Assembly: GCA_038319625.1 (NCBI GenBank)
Contig: JBBQDK010000011.1
Coordinates: forward strand, 1 to 31,636
DNA length: 31,636 bases
Reading direction: 5' to 3'
Source of the DNA: JBBQDK01 sp038319625
GTDB lineage: Bacteria > Pseudomonadota > Gammaproteobacteria > JBBQDK01
The stretch's first letter is position 1, and each line of letters begins with the position of its first letter. The notes beneath the pieces are model-generated. The model did not search any database and had not been told where the DNA came from. It worked only from the letters and a program-made list of their open reading frames with translations. The translations under genes and the position numbers were made by a program. Below are positions 17,118-24,718 of the stretch, in pieces.

Positions 17118-18041
17118 ATGACAATGGATGACCGCGACGGCGTCATCTGGTTGGATGGCAAGCTGGTGCCCTGGCGCGATGCCAAGGTCCACGTGCTGAC
17201 CCACACCCTGCATTACGGTATGGGCGTGTTCGAGGGCGTGCGTGCCTATCAGACCGACAAGGGCACGGCGATCTTCCGCCTTGACGCGCACACCGACCGG
17301 CTGTTCCGCTCGGCGCATATCCTTATGATGGACATGCCTTTCGACAAGGCCACGATCAATGAAGCGCAGCGCACCGTGGTGCGCGAGAACAATCTGGACA
17401 CAGCGTATATCCGCCCGATGTGCTTCTACGGTTCCGAAGGCATGGGTCTGCGCGCCGACAATCTCAAGGTGCACGTGATGGTCGCTGCCTGGACCTGGGG
17501 TTCGTACCTCGGTGCCGAGAACATGGAGCGCGGGATTCGTATCAAGACCTCGTCGTTCACGCGTCACCACGTCAACATCACCATGTGCAAAGCCAAGGCC
17601 AACGGCAACTACATGAACTCGATGCTGGCGCTGCGCGAGGCGCTGTCCTGCGGCTATGACGAGGCCATGCTGCTCGACAACGAAGGTTATGTCGCTGAAG
17701 GCAGCGGCGAGAATATTTTCCTGGTCCGCAATGGCGTACTGTATACGCCCGATTTGACCTCCGCGCTGGACGGTATCACCCGCGACACCGTGTTCACCCT
17801 GGCCGCCGAAACAGGCCTGAGCGTGAAAGAGAAGCGCATCACCCGTGACGAGGTCTACGTCGCCGACGAGGCCTTCTTCACCGGCACCGCTGCCGAAGTC
17901 ACGCCCATCCGTGAGGTCGACGGCCGCAAAATTGGCAGCGGCACGCGCGGCCCGATCACGACACGCCTGCAGACGATGTTCTTCGATCAGGTACATGGTC
18001 GACGTGCGCAGTATCCCGAATGGCTGACGCTGGTGAAGTGA
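17118..18041 (+). CDS. ilvE: Branched-chain amino-acid aminotransferase
   Basis: A PLP fold-type IV transaminase that does the last step of leucine, isoleucine and valine synthesis using glutamate. It has 307 residues, as usual. The Schiff-base lysine is K160 in CKAKANGNYMNS, matching K160 of the E. coli enzyme. Other signatures are LHYGMGVFEGVRAY at the N-terminus, EGSGENIFLV, and DGITRDTV plus FTGTAAEVTPI for cofactor phosphate binding. TTGGAGTATTCATT gives a good ribosome site for the ATG at 17118. It lies between two long hairpins, so it may be expressed separately from glnE and the zinc-finger gene despite close spacing. Confidence 0.97.
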   Translation: MTMDDRDGVIWLDGKLVPWRDAKVHVLTHTLHYGMGVFEGVRAYQTDKGTAIFRLDAHTDRLFRSAHILMMDMPFDKATINEAQRTVVRENNLDTAYIRPMCFYGSEGMGLRADNLKVHVMVAAWTWGSYLGAENMERGIRIKTSSFTRHHVNITMCKAKANGNYMNSMLALREALSCGYDEAMLLDNEGYVAEGSGENIFLVRNGVLYTPDLTSALDGITRDTVFTLAAETGLSVKEKRITRDEVYVADEAFFTGTAAEVTPIREVDGRKIGSGTRGPITTRLQTMFFDQVHGRRAQYPEWLTLVK

Positions 18042-18046
18042 TGTAG

Positions 18047-18121
18047 AGAGAAAAGGGTAAAGATGAAAGATAAAAGTAAACATCTCATGCCTTTTCCTCT
18101 TTAATCTTTACTCTTTTCTCT
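18047..18121. repeat. Purine-rich hairpin repeat B, possible terminator after ilvE
   Basis: The left arm (18047-18076) and right arm (18091-18121) are imperfect reverse complements about 30 bases long around a 14-base loop. Both arms contain the core shared with repeat A, AAAAGGGTAAAGAT on the left and ATCTTTACTCTTTT on the right. It starts 6 bases after the ilvE stop, the same distance as repeat A from glnE, and ends 16 bases before the next start codon. Confidence 0.75.
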
Positions 18122-18136
18122 GCCAGGTTGATGAAG

Positions 18137-18334
18137 ATGACTGCCAATAACCAAACCGCCCGCACGCCCAACGCCGAAAGTCACTACGAAGTGACGCGCG
18201 CCGATCTGCCCTTGCATTGTCCGCTGCCGGGTACGACTTTGTGGAATTCGCATCCTCGGGTCTATCTGCCGATCGAGGCAACCGGCAAGGCCAAGTGTCC
18301 CTACTGCGGCGCCGACTACGTGCTCAAGGATTGA
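18137..18334 (+). CDS. Small CHCC zinc-finger protein
   Basis: A 65-residue protein with the zf-CHCC pattern related to the C-terminus of mitochondrial complex I subunit NDUFS6. LPLHCPLPG supplies the first cysteine, NSHPRVYLPI the histidine, and KCPYCGADY the last two cysteines. The ligands are complete, so zinc binding is likely. Bacterial members have no settled function. The start is uncertain: ATG at 18131 and TTG at 18128 are also in frame, but CCAGG is best spaced for 18137. From memory, family members often sit next to ilvE and LPS genes in proteobacteria, which matches this position. Confidence 0.85.
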   Translation: MTANNQTARTPNAESHYEVTRADLPLHCPLPGTTLWNSHPRVYLPIEATGKAKCPYCGADYVLKD

Positions 18335-18383
18335 TGCGTTCCGGCTCTTTCCCAACCACGCCACCGCGCCACCCACTCAAATT

Positions 18384-18406
18384 CCCTCTCCCCGATGGGA
18401 AGAGGG
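18384..18406. repeat. REP-like palindrome, copy 1
   Basis: CCCTCTCCCC (18384-18393) and GGGAAGAGGG (18397-18406) form a hairpin with one mismatch and a 3-base loop, followed by TAGGGAAGAGGGGG. The arrangement of palindrome plus trailing purine run matches a widespread extragenic repeat type, and a second copy lies at 23262-23298. Its trailing purines also form the ribosome site of the next gene. Confidence 0.6.
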
Positions 18407-18425
18407 GTAGGGAAGAGGGGGCAGG

Positions 18426-19382
18426 TTGACCACCGACCCCGTGACAGATGCCACTGCTCCTCTTGTTGTCTGGCACTTCAGCGATGACAAGGCCGGTCAC
18501 GACAATCAGATTCGCGGCCTGTTGCGTGCGCTGAGCAAGCGCGTGGCGCTGCAAATCCACACGCTGCACATGCCGGAGCCCAATGCGCGGCGTTGCCTTG
18601 CGACGCTTGCCAACCTGCTGCGCAGCCGTTGTCCTTACGGGCGTCATCTTCCTGATCCGGATTTCATCGTCGGCGCAGGTCACGCCACCCACCTGCCGAT
18701 GCTGACCGCGCGCCGCGCGCGAGGTGGTCGTGTCATTGTCTTCATGAAGCCCAGTCTGCCGTTGCGCTGCTTCGATCTGTGCATCGTGCCGCAGCACGAT
18801 GCGGTTCCGGCGCGCGCCAACGTGTTGCCAACGCGCGGCCCGCTGAATGTCATCGAGCCGGCACCCGCGAAACTGGAGTATCGCGGGCTGATTCTGCTCG
18901 GTGGTCCGTCCAAGCATTTTCGCTGGTCGGATCAGGCCATGCTCGAAAACATCACGACACTGGTGCATCGTGATCATACGTGGTCATGGACAGTGGCCGG
19001 CTCGCGCCGTACGCAGGAATCGATGGAGCGCATGCTGCTGGCGGCGCAGCTGCCGAACCTTGTCTATGTTGCCGCCCGCGACACCGGCCCGGAATGGCTG
19101 CCGTTTCGGCTTGCCGAGGCGTCGCAGGTGTGGGTGAGCGAGGACAGCATGTCGATGGTTTACGAGGCGCTGAGCGCCAATGCCGCCGTCGGCGTCCTGC
19201 CGGTGCCACGACGCGGGTTCAGTCGCGTCTCGCGTGATCTGGAGCAATTGCAGGCGGAAGGTCGATTGACATCATTTGACGTCTGGCGCAAAGGCCAGGT
19301 AATACGGCAATCGGGTGAGCCGTTTAATGAAGCGGCGCGTTGTGCGCAATGGATAGTTGAACAGTGGTTGCCGGGGGATTGA
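18426..19382 (+). CDS. ELM1-family protein, divergent paralogue (GT-B-like)
   Basis: A 318-residue protein of the mitochondrial-fission-ELM1 family, whose fold is related to GT-B glycosyltransferases. Seen: VWHFSDDKAGHDNQIRGL at the N-terminus, FIVGAGHATHLP, CFDLCIVPQHD, LILLGGPSKHFRW, the TVAGSRRTQES strand and WVSEDSMSMVYEALSANAAV in the putative nucleotide-sugar site. It lacks the NPYF and GKPVYV segments present in the neighbouring copy, so it is the divergent one. Bacterial members lie in surface-glycan loci but have no proven reaction that I know of. The start is TTG at 18426 with AGAGGGGGCAGG just before it; GTG at 18441 is an alternative. It is followed after 63 bases by its paralogue. 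Confidence 0.8.
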   Translation: MTTDPVTDATAPLVVWHFSDDKAGHDNQIRGLLRALSKRVALQIHTLHMPEPNARRCLATLANLLRSRCPYGRHLPDPDFIVGAGHATHLPMLTARRARGGRVIVFMKPSLPLRCFDLCIVPQHDAVPARANVLPTRGPLNVIEPAPAKLEYRGLILLGGPSKHFRWSDQAMLENITTLVHRDHTWSWTVAGSRRTQESMERMLLAAQLPNLVYVAARDTGPEWLPFRLAEASQVWVSEDSMSMVYEALSANAAVGVLPVPRRGFSRVSRDLEQLQAEGRLTSFDVWRKGQVIRQSGEPFNEAARCAQWIVEQWLPGD

Positions 19383-19445
19383 AAACTCTTGGGCATGACG
19401 GGTTCCAGCTAACCAGATTTTCTTGAGAATTTTGCAGAGAACACC

Positions 19446-20390
19446 ATGACCGACTGTTGGCTGCTGACCGAAGATAAGGCGGGTATGTACAACCAGTGTC
19501 TGGGCCTTGCCGAAGCACTGGGCGTAACCGCGCAATGGAAACGGCTGGTGCCGCGCGTGCCGTGGAAATATCTGCCACCGCAGTTGTGGTGCTGCGCGCT
19601 GCAGGCCGTAGGCAAAGGCGGCGATGCGCTGACGCCGCCCTGGCCCGATCTGCTGATCGCCACCGGCCGTCCGACCGTCGCCGTGTCGCGTGCAATCCGC
19701 CGCGCCAGCGGCGGCAAGACCTTCACCGTGCAGATTCAGAATCCGGGTATCGCCCTGCGCCACTTCGATTTGGTTGTGGCGCCGCAACATGACCGCCTGC
19801 AGGGTTCCAACGTGATCAGTACTCGGGGAGCCATGCACCGCGTTACTCCGGCGCGGCTGGCGGCGGAGGCGCAACGCCTGGCGCCGGCGTTGAAACATGT
19901 CCCGCAGCCGCGGGTGGCGGTGCTGTTGGGCGGCTCCAACCGCAATTACCGCTTCACGCCGGAACTGGCCGCTGAACTGGGTGCGCGCCTGGCGACCCTG
20001 GCGCGCGACGGCATCGGGCTGCTGGTCACGCCATCGCGGCGCACCGACCCGCAGGTGCTGGCGATATTGCGCGAGGCCCTGGCCGATACCTCGGCCGTGA
20101 TCTGGGACGGCACGGGCGACAACCCTTATTTCGCGTACCTGGGTCTGGCGGATTATCTGCTCGTCACCGGGGACTCGGTAAACATGGTGTCCGAGGCCTG
20201 CGCCACCGGCAAGCCGGTGTACGTGATCGAGTTGCATGGCGGTTCGGCGAAATTCAAGCGTTTTCACGCGGCCCTGCAGGAGGCCGGCACGACCCGGCCG
20301 TTTATCGGTGAGCTGGAATCCTGGCACTATGCGCCGCTCGACGACGTCGGTGCAGTCGCGACAGAGATTCGCCGGCGCATGCACAGGTAG
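19446..20390 (+). CDS. ELM1-family protein, canonical copy (GT-B-like)
   Basis: A 314-residue protein matching the ELM1 family along its whole length. It shows CWLLTEDKAGMYNQCLGLAE, PPWPDLLIATGRPTVAVSR, FDLVVAPQHDRLQGSNVIST, VLLGGSNRNYRFT, LVTPSRRTDPQ, DNPYFAYLGLADYLLVTGDS, VNMVSEACATGKPVYVIEL and KFKRFHAALQEAG. The second half resembles the nucleotide-sugar-binding half of GT-B enzymes (MurG/WaaC-like topology), so a transferase role in surface-glycan synthesis is inferred, not shown. No signal peptide or membrane span is visible. The start ATG follows AGAGAACACC. It is probably co-transcribed with the preceding paralogue; the next gene has its own promoter box. Confidence 0.87.
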   Translation: MTDCWLLTEDKAGMYNQCLGLAEALGVTAQWKRLVPRVPWKYLPPQLWCCALQAVGKGGDALTPPWPDLLIATGRPTVAVSRAIRRASGGKTFTVQIQNPGIALRHFDLVVAPQHDRLQGSNVISTRGAMHRVTPARLAAEAQRLAPALKHVPQPRVAVLLGGSNRNYRFTPELAAELGARLATLARDGIGLLVTPSRRTDPQVLAILREALADTSAVIWDGTGDNPYFAYLGLADYLLVTGDSVNMVSEACATGKPVYVIELHGGSAKFKRFHAALQEAGTTRPFIGELESWHYAPLDDVGAVATEIRRRMHR

Positions 20391-20522
20391 GACTGAGCGC
20401 AGGCAGGGCGGGATTCTTGCCCGCTCCGATGCTGTACTGTCGCGTGTGATTGCAGGGTTGTTTGGACGGGTATTTGGGAGCGTTTTTTTGGCGTGAGTCA
20501 GTACCATTCCTGTTCGGAGTCG

Positions 20523-20528
20523 TATAAT
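20523..20528 (+). promoter_or_regulatory. Probable -10 box before the oxygenase gene
   Basis: A perfect TATAAT lies 63 bases upstream of the ATG at 20592, in a 201-base gap after the second ELM1 gene. A T7 run at 20484-20490 precedes it. The -35 region is poor. If used, transcription would start near 20535, which rules out the GTG frame opening at 20493 as the real start of the oxygenase. Confidence 0.45.
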
Positions 20529-20591
20529 GTCACCCGTCAACCGGGTCGGATGGCGGAAAATCAGCGGCAGTGGTGGCGACAGACAGCAACT

Positions 20592-21218
20592 ATGGCATTC
20601 CTCGATATCAATGCATTCAATGCCACGCCCCTGGTGCGTGAGCCGTTCGAGTATCTGATCACGCCCGGCTTTCTCAAGTCCGAGTCGCGTCAGCAGATCA
20701 ACAGTGCTTTCCCGCGCATCGACAAGCCGGGTAGCTTTCCGGTCAGCGAGTTGAGCATCACGCCGCTGTTCACCGACCTGCTGGCGGAACTGCAGGGCCC
20801 GGCTTTCACGCAGGCGATGGCTGCGAAGTTCGGCATCGCCGATCTCGCCGAACACCCGACCATGGTCACGGTGCGCGGCCGTTGCCAGAAAAAGGACGGA
20901 CGCATCCACACTGACACCGCCAGCAAGATTATTACCGTACTGGTTTATATGAACGAACATTGGGACGATCAGAGCGGCCGGCTGCGGTTGCTGCGCAGCG
21001 CGGACGACCTTGAAGATGTGATTGCCGAGGTACCGCCGGAATGGGGCACCTTGCTGGCGTTCCGGCGTGCCGACAATTCCTATCATGGGCACAGACCGTT
21101 CGTGGGCGAGCGTCGTGCTCTGCAGCTCAACTGGGTGACCGATCAGAGCGTGGTGGATCACGAGCAGACCCGGCACCGTTTTTCAGCGCACCTCAAGCGC
21201 CTCAACCCCTTCGCCTGA
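20592..21218 (+). CDS. 2-oxoglutarate/Fe(II)-dependent oxygenase
   Basis: A 208-residue double-stranded beta-helix dioxygenase of the prolyl-4-hydroxylase-like 2OG-FeII_Oxy_3 type. The iron triad is H106 and D108 in RIHTDTASK plus H165 in SYHGHRPF, and R175, ten residues on in VGERRALQLNW, is placed to bind 2-oxoglutarate, so the enzyme looks active. FEYLITPGFL is the usual N-terminal strand. The substrate is unknown. The position between glycan genes suggests hydroxylation of a sugar, lipid or core component; known precedents for iron oxygenases in LPS include KdoO and LpxO, which are different families. Start alternatives in frame are 20550 (ATG) and 20493 (GTG). It ends 55 bases before the next gene. 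Confidence 0.85.
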   Translation: MAFLDINAFNATPLVREPFEYLITPGFLKSESRQQINSAFPRIDKPGSFPVSELSITPLFTDLLAELQGPAFTQAMAAKFGIADLAEHPTMVTVRGRCQKKDGRIHTDTASKIITVLVYMNEHWDDQSGRLRLLRSADDLEDVIAEVPPEWGTLLAFRRADNSYHGHRPFVGERRALQLNWVTDQSVVDHEQTRHRFSAHLKRLNPFA

Positions 21219-21273
21219 TTTCATGCAGCGCGCAGACAAACGTGCCCACGATGCGGCACCCCGGCGGAACACC

Positions 21274-23187
21274 ATGGCGCTCAACATCGAGACCTTCAGC
21301 AACGTTAAAGGCGGCAACTGTTTCTTCAAGGCCATCGGTCACCCGCTGGTCACCGCCAAGGCTCGCGCATTGTTCGCGCGCCTCGCCGCGCGGGGCCGCA
21401 TCGCGGTCTACGATCCATTGGGCATGGCCGACGCGCTGGCGCAGTTCTACGATCTCGGCGCACTGGATATCGACGCTGTGTTTGTACAGCGTATCGAGGA
21501 AATCGGCAGCAGCCTGCTCGGCCGCCCGGCGCAACCCATCGCCGCGATCAGCACGACTAAGTCGACTACGTTGCTGGTCGCGGCCTTCGATGCGCAACGA
21601 CTGATCGATCAGGTGCGTCATCTGCTGCCGGCGAGCGTCGAGGTGGTGAGCCTGGATGAACTGCGCCTGCCCGATGCGATGCTGAGCAACACACGGCGCT
21701 ATCTCGACCCGCTCAACTTCGCCACCAATCTTGCGCTGCTGCGCGATGCCGACGGCCGGCACACACGTGTGGTGAGCTGCAATTACTGGCACGGCTGGGG
21801 CGTGAAGAACACGCAGCTCTGGCTGTGCCTGTTCGATCACGCCGGCGCGGTGCTCGCGCAATGGCAGGAGACGTTGCCGGAGGCTGCCGCCACGCTGACC
21901 ATCGACAGTGCCGCGGTGCGGCGTCGCTTCGATCTGGGCGAGTTCACCGGTACGCTGTTCATTCACGCCCTGCACATCGGCGGCCATGATATCGTTAAGT
22001 ATGCGCTCGATACCTACGGCGATGCGCCGACGGAACTGTCCTGCACGCACGACGCCAACGCCTGGCCTTCCGATCTGTACGCCGGTCTGCCGGCGCCGTG
22101 TGATGACGAGCGCGTGGTGTTGTGGCTACAGAACAGCCATCCGATCCCGATACCGGCCGGTGCCGTGGGCCTGAACAAAATGGGCTCTGACGATATTCGC
22201 ACGGTGGCTGTGGAGATCGCGCCCTTCGGCACCTATGCGCTGGATGTCGCCAGCCTGTTCCCCGAAGCGCGCTGGCCTGAACAGTTCGAGGTACAGGCTG
22301 GCAAATACTGCGTGCGACCGCGCTACGAAGTCAGCGTACACGGCGGACGCAGCCGCATGGCGCATGTGAACGTGGAGCGCGCCGATCTAAATCCCGATCC
22401 GCAACTGCCCAGCCTGGGCGACCTGGTCGGCAAGGGCTATCTGCTGCCCGCGCCGGTGCTGCCCGTCGCGCACTATCACAGCTTGGCATTGCCCACGCCC
22501 ATGGCCACCTGCCAACAGCAGTTGCCACTGGCCGTGAAGGTGTTCGATGCCGGTGGAACGGAAATCATTTCGCACCCATTCGGCAACCTGGCACGTCACG
22601 ACAGCGTGGCGCTCGATATCAACGGCCTGCTCGAACGCGCCGGCAAGACGCTGCCCAGCGGTTACGGCCACATGGAACTGATCTACGATTTCGCAGCCGG
22701 CACCGAGGCCGACGGCTGGTTGCACGCGTTGTTCCGCTATCAACAGCGATCCAGCGGCCATATCGCCGAGACCAGCTTCGGCGCACATATGTTCAATATG
22801 CCCATCACCTACAAGGATGAGCCGCAATCCTACGCCGGCCGACCGCCGGGCCTGAGCACGCGCCTGTTCCTGCGTCTCGGCAATGCACCGCTCGATACCC
22901 TGTGTCATCTGATCTACCCGAGTTCGACAGCCTGGCACCCTTACTCGGCGACGTACTTACATCTGCATGATGCCGCCGGTGTCGAGATCGCAGTGCACGA
23001 AGTGACAATCCCGTGCAGTGGTTCGCTGCTGTGGCGTTACCATGAGCTGTTCACGGAGCACGAAAGGGCGCGCGCTGGCGAACGCGCCTACATCATCGTG
23101 CGCGATGTCACCTGCCGCCTGTTCGGTTACCACGGTCTGCTGCGCGGCACGGAGGCGTTCTGTCTGGATCATATGTTCGGCTTCTAG
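21274..23187 (+). CDS. Large protein of unrecognised family with repeated beta-rich modules
   Basis: I do not recognise a named domain. It has 637 residues from the ATG at 21274, preceded by GCGGAACACC; an ATG at 21223 would add 17 polar residues. Residues 1-140 look alpha/beta and Rossmann-like (GRIAVYDPLGMADALAQFYD). The rest appears to hold three or four diverged beta-rich modules. They share patterns such as LWLCLFDHAGAVLAQW (182-197), LAVKVFDAGGTEIISH (419-434) and LHLHDAAGVEIAVHE (562-576). Each is followed by a hydrophobic strand and an LHALFRY/FIHALHI-like element. The last two modules end alike (GAHMFNMP, LDHMFGF). No signal peptide or membrane helix is visible, so it is probably cytosolic. 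It is likely co-transcribed with the oxygenase 55 bases upstream, within a glycan locus. Confidence 0.75.
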   Translation: MALNIETFSNVKGGNCFFKAIGHPLVTAKARALFARLAARGRIAVYDPLGMADALAQFYDLGALDIDAVFVQRIEEIGSSLLGRPAQPIAAISTTKSTTLLVAAFDAQRLIDQVRHLLPASVEVVSLDELRLPDAMLSNTRRYLDPLNFATNLALLRDADGRHTRVVSCNYWHGWGVKNTQLWLCLFDHAGAVLAQWQETLPEAAATLTIDSAAVRRRFDLGEFTGTLFIHALHIGGHDIVKYALDTYGDAPTELSCTHDANAWPSDLYAGLPAPCDDERVVLWLQNSHPIPIPAGAVGLNKMGSDDIRTVAVEIAPFGTYALDVASLFPEARWPEQFEVQAGKYCVRPRYEVSVHGGRSRMAHVNVERADLNPDPQLPSLGDLVGKGYLLPAPVLPVAHYHSLALPTPMATCQQQLPLAVKVFDAGGTEIISHPFGNLARHDSVALDINGLLERAGKTLPSGYGHMELIYDFAAGTEADGWLHALFRYQQRSSGHIAETSFGAHMFNMPITYKDEPQSYAGRPPGLSTRLFLRLGNAPLDTLCHLIYPSSTAWHPYSATYLHLHDAAGVEIAVHEVTIPCSGSLLWRYHELFTEHERARAGERAYIIVRDVTCRLFGYHGLLRGTEAFCLDHMFGF

Positions 23188-23261
23188 CCGAGCAGCACAA
23201 CCGCTTCTGTTTGGAGATGAACCCAAGCCCATCGATCAGAAGTAGTGCTAATAAATGGGTC

Positions 23262-23298
23262 CCTTCTCCCTCAGGGAGAAGGACAGGATGAGGGGAGT
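23262..23298. repeat. REP-like palindrome, copy 2
   Basis: CCTTCTCCC (23262-23270) and GGGAGAAGG (23274-23282) form a perfect 9-bp stem with a 3-base loop, followed by ACAGGATGAGGGG. The trailing purine tract at a fixed distance matches copy 1 at 18384-18406 in organisation. It fills much of the 165-base gap between the large unknown gene and the GT4 gene. Confidence 0.65.
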
Positions 23299-23352
23299 TG
23301 ATGGCATCATTACCAATTCCCAGTACCCGGGCACCAAAAACAAAAGGTACCG

Positions 23353-24486
23353 ATGCTGCAACCGGACAGGCCGATGTGTGACCCCAAACTGACCGTGTTG
23401 CAACTCCTGCCCTCGTTGGAATCCGGCGGCGTCGAGCGCGGCACGCTGGAAGTCGCCAACGAGCTGGTGCGGCGCGGCCACCGTTCATTGGTGATGTCCT
23501 CCGGTGGACGTCTGGTCGAGGCACTGGAACGCGCCGGCAGTAAGCACATCACCTGGGACATCGGCAAGAAATCGCTGTTTGCGTTGCGCTTCGTGCCGCG
23601 TCTGCGCAGCATTCTCTCAGAGCAGCGCATCGACATCGTCCACGCCCGCTCACGCCTGCCGGCCTGGATCGCCTGGTTGGCTTGGCGCGGCATGAACCCG
23701 GCGACCCGGCCGCATTTCGTCACTACCGTGCACGGACTCTATTCGGTCAGCCGCTACAGCGCCGTGATGACCCGCGGCGAACGCATCATCGCCGTATCGA
23801 ATACAGCGCGCGATTACATTCTGAAAAATTATCCGCAGGTCGATTCGGCGCATATTGTTGTGATACCGCGCGGTGTAGACCCGCAGGAGTTCCCCTACGG
23901 CTATCGTCCCTCCGCACAATGGCTGGCGGCCTGGCATGCACATTACCCGCAGCTCGAGGACAGGTTCGTCATCACCCTGCCCGGTCGGTTGACGCGACTC
24001 AAAGGGCATGATGACTTCATCACCCTCATGGGCAAGCTCAAGGCCGCCGGCTTGTCGGTGCACGGACTGATCGTCGGCGGCGAAGACCCAAAGCGCCAGG
24101 CGTATGCGCGTGAGCTGCATGAACGCGTCGCGACTGAAGGTCTGCAGAACACCATCACCTTCACCGGTCGGCGCGACGACATCCGCGATGTGTACGCGGT
24201 CTCCAATCTGGTGCTGTCGTTGTCGACCAAGCCCGAGTCCTTCGGTCGCACGGTGCTGGAACCGCTGAGCATGGGCGTGCCGGTCATCGGCTATGATCAT
24301 GGCGGTGTGGGTGAGATTCTCGACACGGTTTTTCCAGACGGGGCGGTGGCGCTTGGCGATACGGCCGCGTTGGCGGCGCGTATCGGCAACTGGCGCCATT
24401 CACCGCCCGCCGTTCCGGCCACACATCCGTACACATTGCGCAATATGCTGGATGCCACCATGGCGTTATATGCAGCCGTTGTGTGA
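23353..24486 (+). CDS. GT4-family glycosyltransferase
   Basis: A 377-residue retaining GT-B glycosyltransferase. The N-terminal acceptor domain has LQLLPSLESGGVERGTLEVA, the glycine-rich motif of GT4, and IVHARSRLPAWIAW. The C-terminal domain has FVITLPGRLTRLKGHDDFI, GLIVGGEDP, and the EX7E motif ESFGRTVLE (E295, E303) followed by LSMGVPVIGYDHGGVGEIL. The family includes WaaG-type LPS core and capsule transferases, and its position in this locus supports an LPS or polysaccharide role. The sugar cannot be assigned. AAAGG precedes the ATG at 23353; an in-frame ATG at 23374 is possible. It ends before a 232-base gap where base composition becomes more AT-rich. Confidence 0.9.
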   Translation: MLQPDRPMCDPKLTVLQLLPSLESGGVERGTLEVANELVRRGHRSLVMSSGGRLVEALERAGSKHITWDIGKKSLFALRFVPRLRSILSEQRIDIVHARSRLPAWIAWLAWRGMNPATRPHFVTTVHGLYSVSRYSAVMTRGERIIAVSNTARDYILKNYPQVDSAHIVVIPRGVDPQEFPYGYRPSAQWLAAWHAHYPQLEDRFVITLPGRLTRLKGHDDFITLMGKLKAAGLSVHGLIVGGEDPKRQAYARELHERVATEGLQNTITFTGRRDDIRDVYAVSNLVLSLSTKPESFGRTVLEPLSMGVPVIGYDHGGVGEILDTVFPDGAVALGDTAALAARIGNWRHSPPAVPATHPYTLRNMLDATMALYAAVV

Positions 24487-24623
24487 CTGGACGTAAATGT
24501 TGGGTGGGTTAGGGAGGCAGCGGAGCAAGTACATTGACTCCTTGATCCCTTGATCGTGATCGCAAAAGCAGACGTTCACCGGTCTGCCGAGACTTTTGTT
24601 GATTGGAGCCTGAGAAAAGGGCC

Positions 24624-24653
24624 TTTACAAGCCCGAAAAATGGCGTTTATGCT
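24624..24653 (+). promoter_or_regulatory. Candidate sigma-70 promoter before the methyltransferase
   Basis: TTTACA (24624-24629) and TATGCT (24648-24653) are separated by 18 bases, and a second TATACT lies just downstream. The start codon is at 24719. An imperfect palindrome GGGCCTTTACAAGCCC overlaps the -35 and could be an operator. Confidence 0.4.
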
Positions 24654-24718
24654 TCTATACTTTCAATGTGGCGGGCATGGGGTCATGCTGGCCAATTATT
24701 TTAAGAGATTACAACAAT

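Noticed and set aside
17038..18125. The purine-rich repeats as a CRISPR-like or riboswitch structure
   Set aside because: Only two copies, each an inverted pair, with no regular spacers and no recognised aptamer fold.
19272..21176. A 634-codon open frame antisense to ELM1 copies and the oxygenase
   Set aside because: It spans three + strand genes with recognised motifs and shows only shadow composition.
24497..24520. GTTGGGTGGGTTAGGGAGGC as an extragenic repeat
   Set aside because: It resembles half of a common proteobacterial GTGGGTTA palindrome, but the complementary arm is missing.
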